Assembly: GCA_903837605.1 (NCBI GenBank) | Contig: CAILVF010000009.1 | Coordinates: 1-32,673 of the forward strand | Direction of reading: 5' to 3' | Length of the DNA stretch: 32,673 nt | Source: an uncultured Bacteroidales bacterium | GTDB lineage: Bacteria; Bacteroidota; Bacteroidia; Bacteroidales; FEN-979 | Shown here: piece after piece, positions 7,858 to 17,244 of the stretch | Position numbering within the stretch: the first letter of the stretch is position 1 | How the letters are laid out: each line of letters starts with the position of its first letter | The notes under the pieces: generated by a model | Told to the model about the DNA's origin: nothing | Database searches by the model: none | The model's input: the letters and a program-made list of their open reading frames with translations, nothing else | Made by a program: the position numbers and the translations under genes

Positions 7858-10221
7858 ATGACTGATAGAATAAAGAGATTGAGGGAGCAAAGCCTCAATG
7901 CTGTGAACTGCATCAGTGCCGAACGTGCAGTGCTTATTACTGAATTTTACGAAACAGGGATCGACAGGCAGGTTTCTGTGCCGGTTTGCAGGGCGATGGC
8001 CTTAGACTATATTCTAAGCCATAAATCTATCTGCATCAACCCTGGAGAGCTTATTGTCGGCGAAAGGGGGCCTTCTCCAAAAGCCTGCCCGACTTATCCC
8101 GAAATTTGCCTCCACAGCCTTGAAGACCTTGAAATCCTTGATACCCGCAAAAAAGTTTCCTTTAAGGTCGATGACGAAGTCCGCAAGGTTTATGCCGATA
8201 GAATCATCCCCTTCTGGACAGGGCACAGCAACCGCGAGCGGATCATGAATGCTTTGCCTTCGGAATGGCTTGCCGCATACAGAGCCGGAGTTTTCACTGA
8301 ATTCCAGGAACAAAGGGCGCCCGGGCATACCGTGCTGGGAAGCAAGATATACCGCCTTGGCATGAATGATCTTATGAAACAGGTCAGGGAAGAAATTACC
8401 AAACTTGATTTCCTTGGTGATGCCTTTGCCTTTGAAAAGAGGGAGGAACTGAAAGCCATGGAGATCGCGGCCAATGCCCTGGTAAAATTTGCAGAACGGT
8501 ATGCTATGGAACTTGAGAGTCTCGCAAATGAGGAAAACGATGAGTCGAGGAAATCTGAATTGCTGAACATGGCCGCCATAAGCCGCCATGTTCCTGCCGA
8601 TGCTCCCCGTACCCTGCACGAAGCCCTTCAATATTACTGGTTTGTGCACCTGGCCGTCATCACCGAATTAAACCCGTGGGATTCCTTTAACCCCGGCCGG
8701 CTTGACCAGCACCTCCTGCCCTTTTTCAGGAAGGACATTCAGGAAGGTTTGATAACAAGGGATACTGCGGTTGAACTTCTCCAAAACTTCTGGATCAAAT
8801 TCAACAACCACCCTGCCCCACCGAAAGTCGGGGTTACGGCCCTTGAAAGCAATACATATACCGATTTCTGCCTGATCAACCTGGGTGGTGTAAAACCCGA
8901 CGGATCGGATGCCGTTAACGAACTTACATATATCCTTCTCGATGTTATCGAGGAAATGAGGCTGCTTCAGCCCAGTTCCATGGTACAGGTAAGCAAAAAA
9001 AATCCCGAAAATTTTATCAGGAGAACCCTGCAGATCACCAAAACAGGATTCGGACAGCCTTCTTTTTTTAATACAGATGCTATCATCCAGGAGCTCGTCA
9101 GGCAGGGCAAGCAACTTGAAGATGCAAGGAACGGGGGCGCCAGCGGCTGTGTTGAAGCCGGGGCCTTTGGTACCGAAGCCTATATACTTTCGGGCTATTT
9201 CAACCTGGCAAAGGTTCTGGAACTTACCCTGAACAACGGGTTCGATAAGCGTACAAATAAGCAGGCAGGTATGAGAACCGGCGATCCCGAACTGTTCATC
9301 TCCTTTGAAGAACTGATGAACGCCTTTGAGCAGCAGCTTCAATATCTTACGGCTGTTAAAATGAGGGGAAATAATATGATCCACAGGATCTTTGCTGATT
9401 TCATGCCGGTACCTTTCCTGAGCCTGCTCATAGATGACTGCATAACCAACGGCAGGGATTATAATGCAGGAGGTGCAAGATACAATACCACATACATCCA
9501 GGGCGTAGGTCTCGGAAGCCTCACCGACTCGCTTACCGCAATCAAATACCATGTCTTTGAAAAGAAGACTATTTCCATGAGCGGCCTGCTCAAGGCTCTT
9601 GCAGCTGATTTTGAGAACTTCGAAGAATTCAGGAAGGAACTGGTATACCATACACCCAAATACGGGAATGATGACGATTATGCCGATGACCAGGCCCGGC
9701 TTGTATTCCGCATGTTTTTTGATGCCGTCGACGGAAGGCCTACTTCCATAGGAGGAATTCACAGGATCAATATGCTGCCGACGACCTCGCATGTTTACTT
9801 TGGCAGCGTTATCGGGGCCCTGCCTGATGGCAGAAAAGCAAAGCAACCCCTTTCGGAAGGGATCTCACCCTTCCAGGGCGCCGACCACAAAGGCCCAACG
9901 GCAGTGCTGAAATCGGCTTCCAAGATCGATCACCTTCTCACCGGGGGCACCCTGCTTAACCAGAAATTCGCCCCCTCCTTCTTTGAAGGAGATGAAGCGA
10001 TCAACAAGCTTACCAGCCTGATACGTGCATATTTCAGAATGGACGGGCACCATATCCAGTTCAATGTTGTGTCAGCGGAAACCCTGAAGGATGCACAAAA
10101 ATATCCCGAGAAACACAGGGACCTTATTGTGCGTGTTGCCGGGTACAGCGATTACTTTAATGACCTTGGAGAAGATCTTCAGAATGAGATCATCAGGAGG
10201 ACAGAGCACGAAGGATTTTAA
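7858..10221 (+). CDS. Glycyl radical enzyme, dehydratase/lyase group, resembling trans-4-hydroxy-L-proline dehydratase (HypD)
   Basis: This is a full-length (787-residue) cytosolic glycyl radical enzyme. The thiyl site is GGASGCVEAG, with Cys431 and the base Glu433. The radical glycine is Gly762 in RVAGYSDYF, 26 residues from the end. The CVE motif marks the dehydratase/C-X lyase group and not pyruvate formate-lyase, which has adjacent cysteines. From my recollection of HypD (Cys434, Glu436, Gly765), the Cys-to-Gly spacing of 331 is identical. Several stretches also fit that enzyme: PTYPEIC, RAPGHTV, NPWDSFNPGRLDQHL, TYTDF, ILSGY, TPKYGNDDDYAD, LPTTSHVYFG and GGTLLNQKFAP. Isethionate lyase and other relatives share some of these, so the substrate is not settled. 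HypD yields pyrroline-5-carboxylate, which needs a reductase (ProC), and none is in the window. The start is ATG 7858. Confidence 0.92.
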   Translation: MTDRIKRLREQSLNAVNCISAERAVLITEFYETGIDRQVSVPVCRAMALDYILSHKSICINPGELIVGERGPSPKACPTYPEICLHSLEDLEILDTRKKVSFKVDDEVRKVYADRIIPFWTGHSNRERIMNALPSEWLAAYRAGVFTEFQEQRAPGHTVLGSKIYRLGMNDLMKQVREEITKLDFLGDAFAFEKREELKAMEIAANALVKFAERYAMELESLANEENDESRKSELLNMAAISRHVPADAPRTLHEALQYYWFVHLAVITELNPWDSFNPGRLDQHLLPFFRKDIQEGLITRDTAVELLQNFWIKFNNHPAPPKVGVTALESNTYTDFCLINLGGVKPDGSDAVNELTYILLDVIEEMRLLQPSSMVQVSKKNPENFIRRTLQITKTGFGQPSFFNTDAIIQELVRQGKQLEDARNGGASGCVEAGAFGTEAYILSGYFNLAKVLELTLNNGFDKRTNKQAGMRTGDPELFISFEELMNAFEQQLQYLTAVKMRGNNMIHRIFADFMPVPFLSLLIDDCITNGRDYNAGGARYNTTYIQGVGLGSLTDSLTAIKYHVFEKKTISMSGLLKALAADFENFEEFRKELVYHTPKYGNDDDYADDQARLVFRMFFDAVDGRPTSIGGIHRINMLPTTSHVYFGSVIGALPDGRKAKQPLSEGISPFQGADHKGPTAVLKSASKIDHLLTGGTLLNQKFAPSFFEGDEAINKLTSLIRAYFRMDGHHIQFNVVSAETLKDAQKYPEKHRDLIVRVAGYSDYFNDLGEDLQNEIIRRTEHEGF

Positions 10222-10254
10222 TTTAATCCGGCAGCAGCCGGCAATTCAAGCGAT

Positions 10255-12666
10255 ATGAGAAAAGGAACCAGCATCATTTCAGGCCTGTTGTTACCGGGCT
10301 GCCTCTTACTGTTCAACATCCAGGGGCTACTGGCCCAGGATATGTTCATGGGAAATTTCAAGTCGATGAAACATTCGGGCTCCTCTGTAACAATCAGTGC
10401 AGGCAACGCGGCCATCGGGATCACTTACTTCTCTCCTGTAATTGTCCGCATCAGGATTGACAAGGATCTCAGCGCTCCTGATTTTTCCTATGCCGTGGTT
10501 GCAAAACCCTCCAGCGGCAGTTTAGATGTTAAGGAGAGTCTTGAAAAGATCATACTTTCCACAGATTCACTAACGCTCGAAATACAGAAGAATCCCATCC
10601 GCATACAAATAAAAAATAAAACCGGCAGGGTCCTCTCGGAAGAATATGCTCCTTTCGGAACAGGATGGCAGGGGCCTGAAATCACATGTTACCGCAAGCT
10701 TTTTCCCGATGAGAAATTTATCGGGCTGGGTGAAAAAACAGGGAACCTGAACAGGCGCGACAATAAATACGAGATGTGGAACTCCGATGTGCCTGCATAT
10801 GCTTCCAATGCCGATCCTTTGTACGTAAGCATACCGTTTTTCATTGGCATACACGACAGCCTGACTTACGGGATCTTCCTTGATAATTCTTCCCGTACAA
10901 AGTTTGATTTTGCAGCCTCCACCGACAGTCGTTTCAGCCGGTTCTCGGTAGCTGAGGGAGAGCTTAATTATTATTTTTTCGGTGCATCCACAGTTGCCGG
11001 GATACTGAAGGATTACACCTGGCTGACCGGCCGCACTCCCCTTCCCCCATACTGGAGCCTGGGTTTCCAGCAGTGCAGGTGGAGCTATTATCCCGATGAG
11101 GAAGTGCTTGACATAGCCCGGCAATTCAGGGCCAAAAAGATCCCCTGCGACATGATCTACCTCGATATCGATTACATGGATGCCTATAAGATCTTTACCT
11201 GGAACCCTAAAGGGTTTGCTGATCCCAAAGCTCTTATATCGGATCTCAGGGGCATGGGGTTTCATGTTGCAACAATTGTGGATCCCGGTATTAAAGTCGA
11301 ACCAGGGTATTTTGCTTATGACGAAGGCCTGAAAAATGATTATTTTGTCAAGTATCCCGATGGCGTGAAGTATATCGGAAGCGTTTGGCCCGGAAGGTGC
11401 CATTTCCCTGATTTTACCCGCGAAGCAGTCAGGCAATGGTGGGGATCTTCCTTTAAACATCTTGTTGATCCCGGTGTTGAAGGGTTCTGGAACGATATGA
11501 ATGAACCTTCGGCCTGGGGGCAGAATATTCCCGACATTGTTCGTTTTGATTTTGAAGGACATGGGGCCAGTATGAAACAAGCCCATAATGTATACGGGCT
11601 TAATATGTCGCGCGCGACCTATGAAGGAACAAAAAAACTACTGAACGGCAAACGCCCCTTTGTCCTCACCCGTGCAGGATATGCCGGGATACAGAGATAT
11701 TCGGCCGTATGGACAGGCGACAACGTTGCAAGCGATGAACACATGCTGTTGTCGGCAAGAATGGTAAACAGCCTGGGGCTTTCGGGTCTCAGCTTCGTAG
11801 GACCCGATATGGGAGGCTTTATGGAATCTCCTTCCAAGGAGTTATTCCTGCGCTGGATGTCCATGGGGGTCTATACACCGTTCTTCAGGAACCATGCGGC
11901 CAAAGGGACGAACAGGAAAGAACCCTGGTCGCTGGGTGAGGGGGTTGAGGAAACTTCGATTAAGCTTATCTCCCAGCGGTACCGCCTGCTGCCGTATATT
12001 TATTCGGCATTTTATACTTCGACTCAAAATGGATTGCCTGTCGCAAGGAGCCTGGCAATTAACTATACTAACGATGAAAAGATCTGGTGGTGGAAATACC
12101 AGGAAGAATACCTTTTTGGCGATAACCTTCTGATCGCACCGGTTTCCTGCACTCAGAACCTGGCCAGGGTCTATCTTCCCGAAGGCGGCTGGTACCGGCT
12201 TTCAAGCGGTGATTTTTACAGGGGCAAACAGGAAGTGAATGTTGAAGCCCCCCTTGATGACCTTCCTGTATTTGTGAAAGCATCAGGCATTATCCCGATG
12301 CAATCGGTGATCCAGAACACATCTGAAAAACCCTCCGACACCCTGGACCTGCATATTTATGCAGGTAGAAATACCAGTAGTTTTGTTTATTACGAGGATG
12401 ACGGACAAACCTATAATTATGAGAACGGATCGTATTGCAAACGTGTTATCACGTTTAACCCTGCAGGGAAAACCCTTGTGATCGGAAAGGCCGAGGGGAC
12501 CTTTATATCGAAATTCACAAAGCTGAAACTTGTATTGCATGCATTCCCCGGTTTATCACGCCTCAGGCTGAACAGCAACGAAATTCCCATTCAGAAATCG
12601 GATCATTTTGTTCAATCAGCGGTAATTTCCATGAATCAGGATGAATTAAACATACATTTTGAGTAA
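10255..12666 (+). CDS. GH31 alpha-glucosidase, secreted
   Basis: GH31 enzymes hydrolyse terminal alpha-linked glucose (some act on xylose or other sugars). A signal peptide ends near LLAQ (residue 28), and no lipid-attachment cysteine lies at the cleavage site, so a periplasmic or outer location is likely. The TIM barrel contains DIDYMDAYKIFTW. The nucleophile Asp414 is in FWNDMNEPS and the acid/base Asp489 is in WTGDNVASDEH, followed by MGVYTPFFRNHA. These match alpha-glucosidases and not alpha-xylosidases. A C-terminal beta region includes YEDDGQTYNYENG. At 803 residues it is a normal size. It follows the glycyl radical enzyme by 33 bases and precedes a transporter gene by 3, so it belongs to the same transcript. 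Glucose-capped high-mannose glycans or storage glucans are both possible substrates. Confidence 0.94.
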   Translation: MRKGTSIISGLLLPGCLLLFNIQGLLAQDMFMGNFKSMKHSGSSVTISAGNAAIGITYFSPVIVRIRIDKDLSAPDFSYAVVAKPSSGSLDVKESLEKIILSTDSLTLEIQKNPIRIQIKNKTGRVLSEEYAPFGTGWQGPEITCYRKLFPDEKFIGLGEKTGNLNRRDNKYEMWNSDVPAYASNADPLYVSIPFFIGIHDSLTYGIFLDNSSRTKFDFAASTDSRFSRFSVAEGELNYYFFGASTVAGILKDYTWLTGRTPLPPYWSLGFQQCRWSYYPDEEVLDIARQFRAKKIPCDMIYLDIDYMDAYKIFTWNPKGFADPKALISDLRGMGFHVATIVDPGIKVEPGYFAYDEGLKNDYFVKYPDGVKYIGSVWPGRCHFPDFTREAVRQWWGSSFKHLVDPGVEGFWNDMNEPSAWGQNIPDIVRFDFEGHGASMKQAHNVYGLNMSRATYEGTKKLLNGKRPFVLTRAGYAGIQRYSAVWTGDNVASDEHMLLSARMVNSLGLSGLSFVGPDMGGFMESPSKELFLRWMSMGVYTPFFRNHAAKGTNRKEPWSLGEGVEETSIKLISQRYRLLPYIYSAFYTSTQNGLPVARSLAINYTNDEKIWWWKYQEEYLFGDNLLIAPVSCTQNLARVYLPEGGWYRLSSGDFYRGKQEVNVEAPLDDLPVFVKASGIIPMQSVIQNTSEKPSDTLDLHIYAGRNTSSFVYYEDDGQTYNYENGSYCKRVITFNPAGKTLVIGKAEGTFISKFTKLKLVLHAFPGLSRLRLNSNEIPIQKSDHFVQSAVISMNQDELNIHFE

Positions 12667-12669
12667 GAC

Positions 12670-13839
12670 ATGGTTCCTGGTAATCATCATGTAAGAAAAA
12701 CACCTTTTGCCTTATATACGGCTTTTTTTACCGCAGGCCTTATTGAAATCCTTTTCCCAAGGCTAAACTGGCAGATAAGTTTCCTTTACCTTGATGCATA
12801 TTACCTGCGTATACTCACTTTTGCAGGTCTTATAATACTCTCCCTCCTATCGGTTGCTTTTGGTTTGCTGAAGCCGTCGGGGAACAAACGCCGTAACCTT
12901 TTAATTGGAATTCTTGTTGTACTCACCGGACTGCTTATTCCACTGATAAACATAAAATCGGTGAACGTTGTTTTGCTTGCCGACCTGTTTTTATTTTCGG
13001 GAAGCATGTTTATTCAGATTGCCGGATTTCAGGCGGTGTTTTTACCAGACGATAACACTAAGAATGCACAGAGGATAGTGGCGGTTTACCTTGTTAAGTC
13101 GGCAGGGCTCATTGTTGGCCTGCTTATCCCCTCCCTTCTGCCCGGGACAGGAATATATGAAAGCAAACTTCTGCTGTTCTTGTCCGTCATTTTTCTGCTT
13201 TTATCCCTGGCATTATTGTTTCTTCTCCCCTTCCCCGGGCAGGAAGAGCCAGGGTTGGTAAACCGGGGTAAAAACATCCTGATAAAGCTTATCTCCGATA
13301 AATTCATCTTCCTGGTGCTGGGGGGGCTTATCGTATATGCCGGTACAGAATACTGCCTGATTGAGATGATCCCTTTTTATTTTTCAGAAACATTCGGGAT
13401 AAAAATTATGCAAACGCTCATTCCCGGGGCAGGCATATTCATGTTTTCTTTTTTTGCTGGAAGAATGGTCTGTTTACTACTCATTGGAAGGATTAAACCT
13501 GAAACTATTTTTCTGCTTAGCAGTCTTCTTTGCATCTTCGGTTTATTTACAATTTTCATCGGGGAAAAATACCTTTCGCTGGCAGCCTCGGTTATGATAG
13601 GGCTTGGTGCCTCAGGTATCTTCCCGTTGATGATTTACCTGGCTCTTAACCGGATACAGGAAGGCAGGAAGGTATTGACAGGGCTGATGATTGCGACGAT
13701 CCCTATCGGTGCATTATTCCCCTCCTTCATGTGGGCGGTAGCAGATTCGGTTTCAATCGCTATAAGTTTTGTTGTTCCTGTATTCTGCATGTTTTACATT
13801 ACATGGATTGCGATTATGCAGGTAAGAAGGAGAGGATAA
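12670..13839 (+). CDS. Major facilitator superfamily-type transporter
   Basis: This polytopic membrane protein has about twelve hydrophobic helices over 389 residues, in two six-helix halves joined by a polar segment around residues 185-205 (PFPGQEEPGLVNRGKN). The layout and charged loops fit the major facilitator superfamily, perhaps the fucose/glucose-type FHS branch. No short signature clearly fixes the subfamily. The start ATG is 3 bases after the GH31 stop, indicating tight coupling with alpha-glucosidase, so uptake of a released monosaccharide or disaccharide is a reasonable inference. Substrate and direction are not shown by the sequence. Confidence 0.75.
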   Translation: MVPGNHHVRKTPFALYTAFFTAGLIEILFPRLNWQISFLYLDAYYLRILTFAGLIILSLLSVAFGLLKPSGNKRRNLLIGILVVLTGLLIPLINIKSVNVVLLADLFLFSGSMFIQIAGFQAVFLPDDNTKNAQRIVAVYLVKSAGLIVGLLIPSLLPGTGIYESKLLLFLSVIFLLLSLALLFLLPFPGQEEPGLVNRGKNILIKLISDKFIFLVLGGLIVYAGTEYCLIEMIPFYFSETFGIKIMQTLIPGAGIFMFSFFAGRMVCLLLIGRIKPETIFLLSSLLCIFGLFTIFIGEKYLSLAASVMIGLGASGIFPLMIYLALNRIQEGRKVLTGLMIATIPIGALFPSFMWAVADSVSIAISFVVPVFCMFYITWIAIMQVRRRG

Positions 13840-13876
13840 AACCTCATAATTCTGATAATAATTATAAAATATTGAA

Positions 13877-16495
13877 ATGAGAAACCTGGTTATAATTCCC
13901 TTGTCATTCATACTGCTGGCTTCGGCTGCCTGCCACAGGGGAGAACATTTCCTTAAAGATAAAGCCTACCGTAAAAAGGTTGAAGTTCAATATGAGAAAC
14001 AAAAGCTTCTCTGGAAAAACCGTTTTGAGAAAGTATTCAAAATTTCAGACCAGGAAATGCCTCTCAATGAAAAGGAAGCCCTGCAATTCCTGCTTGCATA
14101 TTCCTCCCTGGGTGATATTGCCGATTATGACGGGGATTTCTTTTTAAAAAACATCAGGGCGTCCTTCGCAGCCCGGGATACTTTTTCATGGGGGAAGACC
14201 ATGCCGGATGAGCTGTTTCGTCATTTCGTGCTCCCGATAAGGGTGAACAATGAAAACCTTGACACCTCACGCATGGTGTTTCTTGGCGAATTGAAGGACA
14301 GGATCAGGAAGATGAGCATGAAAGATGCCGTGATCGAAGTCAACCATTGGTGCCATGAGAAAGTAACCTACAGGGGCAGTGATGACAGGACATCCTCTCC
14401 ACTAGCCACGGTAAGGACCGCCTACGGACGTTGCGGGGAAGAATCGACATTTACGGTTGCTGCCCTGCGCTCTGTTTGTATCCCGGCCAGGCAATGTTAC
14501 ACTCCACGCTGGGCACATTCCGACGACAACCATGCATGGGTGGAGGTATGGATTGACGGGAAATGGAATTATATCGGAGCCTGTGAACCCGAGCCGGTTC
14601 CCGGGGTGGCCTGGTTTACAGCCCCGGCGAAAAGGGCCATGCTTGTCAGCACCAACGTTTTTGGCGATTACGAAGGTCCTGAGGATGTTTTGCTTAAAGA
14701 TGAACGATATACCAGGATCAACATCCTGCCAAACTATGCTTCAACGAAGCGGATCTTTGTTTTGGTGAGGGATACCTCGGGAAAACCAGCCGACAGCTCT
14801 GCAGTGGAATTTCAGTTGTACAATTACGCCGAGTTCTATCCTTTGCAAAGGACATATACTGATACTAAGGGCTTATGCAGTTTCCAGACCGGATTTGGGG
14901 ACCTGATCGTTTGGGCTTCTAAAAACGGGAGATATGCTTTCAGGAAAATCACGGTAAAATCAGTCGACACGGTTGCCCTGGAAATATCATTGAAGCCGGG
15001 CAGGGAATACTGCCTGCAGGAAGATCTTGTTCCCCCTCCTGAAATCCCGCTCACTTTCGTTTTGCCTGACTCATTGAAAACTGCCAACACCAAAAGGCTT
15101 GATTTTGAAGATAAACTAAGGTCGGCTTATGAAGCAACATTCATAGACAGCTCAAAATCATACAGGATTGCCGCAACATTAAAACTGGATCCCGATACGC
15201 TTTGGCAATTCCTCAGGGAAAGCCGCGGCAATTACAGGACGATTATCGATTTTGCAGGCTCGGCAAGCAAATCCGGAAGGAACCTGCTGTTTCCCCTTCT
15301 TTCCGTCATCTCTTTAAAAGACATGAGGGATGTAACTTTTGAGGTGTTGATGGACAATATAAATTATACTGTTTGCCCCGGCAGCGCTGGAAAGGACAGG
15401 GATATATTTTATAAATACCTCTTAAATCCCCGGGTGGACAATGAATGGTTAAGGCCTTACAAATCATATCTGTTTAAATGCTTTGACGGAAGTTTCAGGG
15501 CTAAGGCCGCAACTGATCCTGCCATACTTGCTGAATGGGTTAAAACGAATATTCAAACAGACAATAAAGCGAATTACAGCAAGGCTCCCCTCTCGCCTAT
15601 CGGGGTTTATGAATTGAAAGTCGCTGACCCCCATTCCAGGGATATCTTCTTTGTGGCAGCATGCAGAAGCCTTGGTGTTGCTGCCCGACTGGAGCCCGGC
15701 ACACGCCTTCCCCAGTATTATTTCAACAATGCCTGGCATGATGTGCAATTTGATCCCAAAACACCCTCGCCCGGCGACAGGATCAGGCTTCTCCTGGATT
15801 CAGATCCGAAGAATAACCGCAGGCCTGAATATTTTATCCATTTCACACTGGAAAAATTTGAAGATGGCTTTTTCAGGTCCCTCGATTATGAGACTGACCC
15901 CCGCCTTGGAAGTTTCCCATGTGAACTTGACCTGGCGCAAGGCTATTACCTCATGGTGACCGGGAACCGGCTTAAGGACGGAACCGTGCTTTCAAGCCTC
16001 TCTTTCTTCAACCTAAACCCGGGAAAGGAAATTAAACAGCAGATCAGTCTTCGAAAAGAACCTGCTCCTTTGGTTCTCGGGAAAATGGACCCAAAGACGC
16101 TTTTATCGGTTCTGCCCCAGGCTGGCACTTTTATTAAGGGAAACCTGGTTTTGGCCTGGATGGAGCCCGGTAAAGAGCCCACCAGGCATTTGATCGCCGA
16201 TCTGAAAGCAAAAAAGAAGGAACTGGAAAAGAAGAACATCAGGATATTCTTCCTGTTCGAAAATGATAAAGAAGAAACCGATTTTATCAAAGATGTTTCC
16301 ACTGACATGCCTTCAGGTTCCTCATGCATGGTATCGCCGGTTCAACTCATAAAACTTATTTCAGACAATACCGGCATGGGAACTGTCGCTTCTTTCCCCC
16401 TCGTCACGGTAATCAATTTTAAAGGCGAGGTTTTATATCTTTCGCAGGGTTACCGTATCGGTATCAGCGACGATCTTATAAAATTGCTCCATTGA
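13877..16495 (+). CDS. Transglutaminase-like lipoprotein with a thioredoxin-like tail
   Basis: This is an 872-residue surface or periplasmic lipoprotein with a signal ending ASAAC (Cys19). A transglutaminase/protease-like core follows, with Cys186 in YGRCGEEST and His219 in DDNHAWVEVW. The expected aspartate after the tryptophan-rich strand is replaced by a GACEPEP segment (Glu237). Such cores are often peptidases or amidases and need not be crosslinkers. Next is an Ig/carboxypeptidase-regulatory-like beta module (about 295-375). A second, degenerate copy of the core lies near 575-630 (VAACRSLGVAARLEPG), without the catalytic cysteine. The last 120 residues resemble a thioredoxin fold (FPLVTVINFKGEVLYLSQGY) but lack CxxC. 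It sits between transporter and hydrolase genes in the glycan operon. A role in degrading or binding protein is an inference. Confidence 0.8.
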   Translation: MRNLVIIPLSFILLASAACHRGEHFLKDKAYRKKVEVQYEKQKLLWKNRFEKVFKISDQEMPLNEKEALQFLLAYSSLGDIADYDGDFFLKNIRASFAARDTFSWGKTMPDELFRHFVLPIRVNNENLDTSRMVFLGELKDRIRKMSMKDAVIEVNHWCHEKVTYRGSDDRTSSPLATVRTAYGRCGEESTFTVAALRSVCIPARQCYTPRWAHSDDNHAWVEVWIDGKWNYIGACEPEPVPGVAWFTAPAKRAMLVSTNVFGDYEGPEDVLLKDERYTRINILPNYASTKRIFVLVRDTSGKPADSSAVEFQLYNYAEFYPLQRTYTDTKGLCSFQTGFGDLIVWASKNGRYAFRKITVKSVDTVALEISLKPGREYCLQEDLVPPPEIPLTFVLPDSLKTANTKRLDFEDKLRSAYEATFIDSSKSYRIAATLKLDPDTLWQFLRESRGNYRTIIDFAGSASKSGRNLLFPLLSVISLKDMRDVTFEVLMDNINYTVCPGSAGKDRDIFYKYLLNPRVDNEWLRPYKSYLFKCFDGSFRAKAATDPAILAEWVKTNIQTDNKANYSKAPLSPIGVYELKVADPHSRDIFFVAACRSLGVAARLEPGTRLPQYYFNNAWHDVQFDPKTPSPGDRIRLLLDSDPKNNRRPEYFIHFTLEKFEDGFFRSLDYETDPRLGSFPCELDLAQGYYLMVTGNRLKDGTVLSSLSFFNLNPGKEIKQQISLRKEPAPLVLGKMDPKTLLSVLPQAGTFIKGNLVLAWMEPGKEPTRHLIADLKAKKKELEKKNIRIFFLFENDKEETDFIKDVSTDMPSGSSCMVSPVQLIKLISDNTGMGTVASFPLVTVINFKGEVLYLSQGYRIGISDDLIKLLH

Positions 16496-16518
16496 TAGCA
16501 TGTTAAAGGGTATAGAAG

Positions 16519-17244
16519 ATGCGATACTGGCAAACACGAAACGGAACTCAGGTTGAACGGCTTCTTTGGGGCTGGTCCAACGTATACCTCGTTTCATTCG
16601 ACGGGCATGACGTCATGGTTGATACAGGCCCTGCAACCTTCTCGGGACTACTTCTTAAACGACTTGAAGTAATCGGTCTCAAACAGCTGGATGCCATCGT
16701 GTTAACACATACACATTTTGACCATACAGGCAGCGCAGCTATATTGAAGGAGAAGTACAAAATGCCTGTCATCGTTCACCGCTCTGAGGCAGGTTTCCTC
16801 GAATCAGGCCTCAGCCCGCTCCCACATGGTAATATGCCTGTTACAAGATTTTTATATAACCTTGGTGCTCCCAGGGTTGAGCATAAGTTCAAAGTCAGTG
16901 GTGTTCCAGGTGATGTGCTGGCGGATGACATTCTCGATTTAACAGTCTTTGGAATCAATGCAAGGCTTGTTCATACACCCGGGCACAGCATGGGCTCATG
17001 CAGCATGATCATCGACGACCAGCTTGCGATAACCGGCGACACCTGCGTTTCACTCTTTCCGGGCAGGGCATTTCCTCCCTGGGCTGACGATGCAGCCAGC
17101 CTGTTAAAGAGCTGGAAAACACTTCTCGATACAGGATGTGAATTGTTCCTGCCCGGGCATCATTGGACGATTTCAAGGGAAACTCTGGCGAAAGAATACG
17201 AACGCGTTTCTGAAAAGGGTGTCAGAGGCGCTGGGTCTCGATAA
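16519..17244 (+). CDS. Metallo-beta-lactamase-fold hydrolase
   Basis: This is a complete metal-binding MBL-fold hydrolase of 241 residues without a signal peptide, so it is cytosolic. Metal ligands are visible in order: THTHFDH (His64, His66, Asp68, His69), HTPGHSMGS (His156), ITGDTC (Asp174) and LPGHH (His214). The overall pattern is that of glyoxalase II-like or lactonase-like members. The substrate cannot be told. It is the last gene of the + strand run, 23 bases after the transglutaminase-like gene. Its final 23 bases overlap the 3' end of the HmuY-like gene on the opposite strand. Confidence 0.9.
   Translation: MRYWQTRNGTQVERLLWGWSNVYLVSFDGHDVMVDTGPATFSGLLLKRLEVIGLKQLDAIVLTHTHFDHTGSAAILKEKYKMPVIVHRSEAGFLESGLSPLPHGNMPVTRFLYNLGAPRVEHKFKVSGVPGDVLADDILDLTVFGINARLVHTPGHSMGSCSMIIDDQLAITGDTCVSLFPGRAFPPWADDAASLLKSWKTLLDTGCELFLPGHHWTISRETLAKEYERVSEKGVRGAGSR

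Noticed and set aside
7612..7890. 92-codon minus frame through the octamer array
   Set aside because: Its serine/proline-rich repeats simply translate the tandem array, and it overlaps the ends of two firm genes.
8014..9846. Long antisense frames (211 and 392 codons) opposite the glycyl radical enzyme gene
   Set aside because: They lie wholly opposite a gene with complete catalytic motifs and have no recognisable domain; a GC-biased third position leaves such shadows.
10570..11586. 338-codon antisense frame opposite the GH31 gene
   Set aside because: The GH31 reading is supported by both catalytic aspartates; the antisense product shows no family feature.
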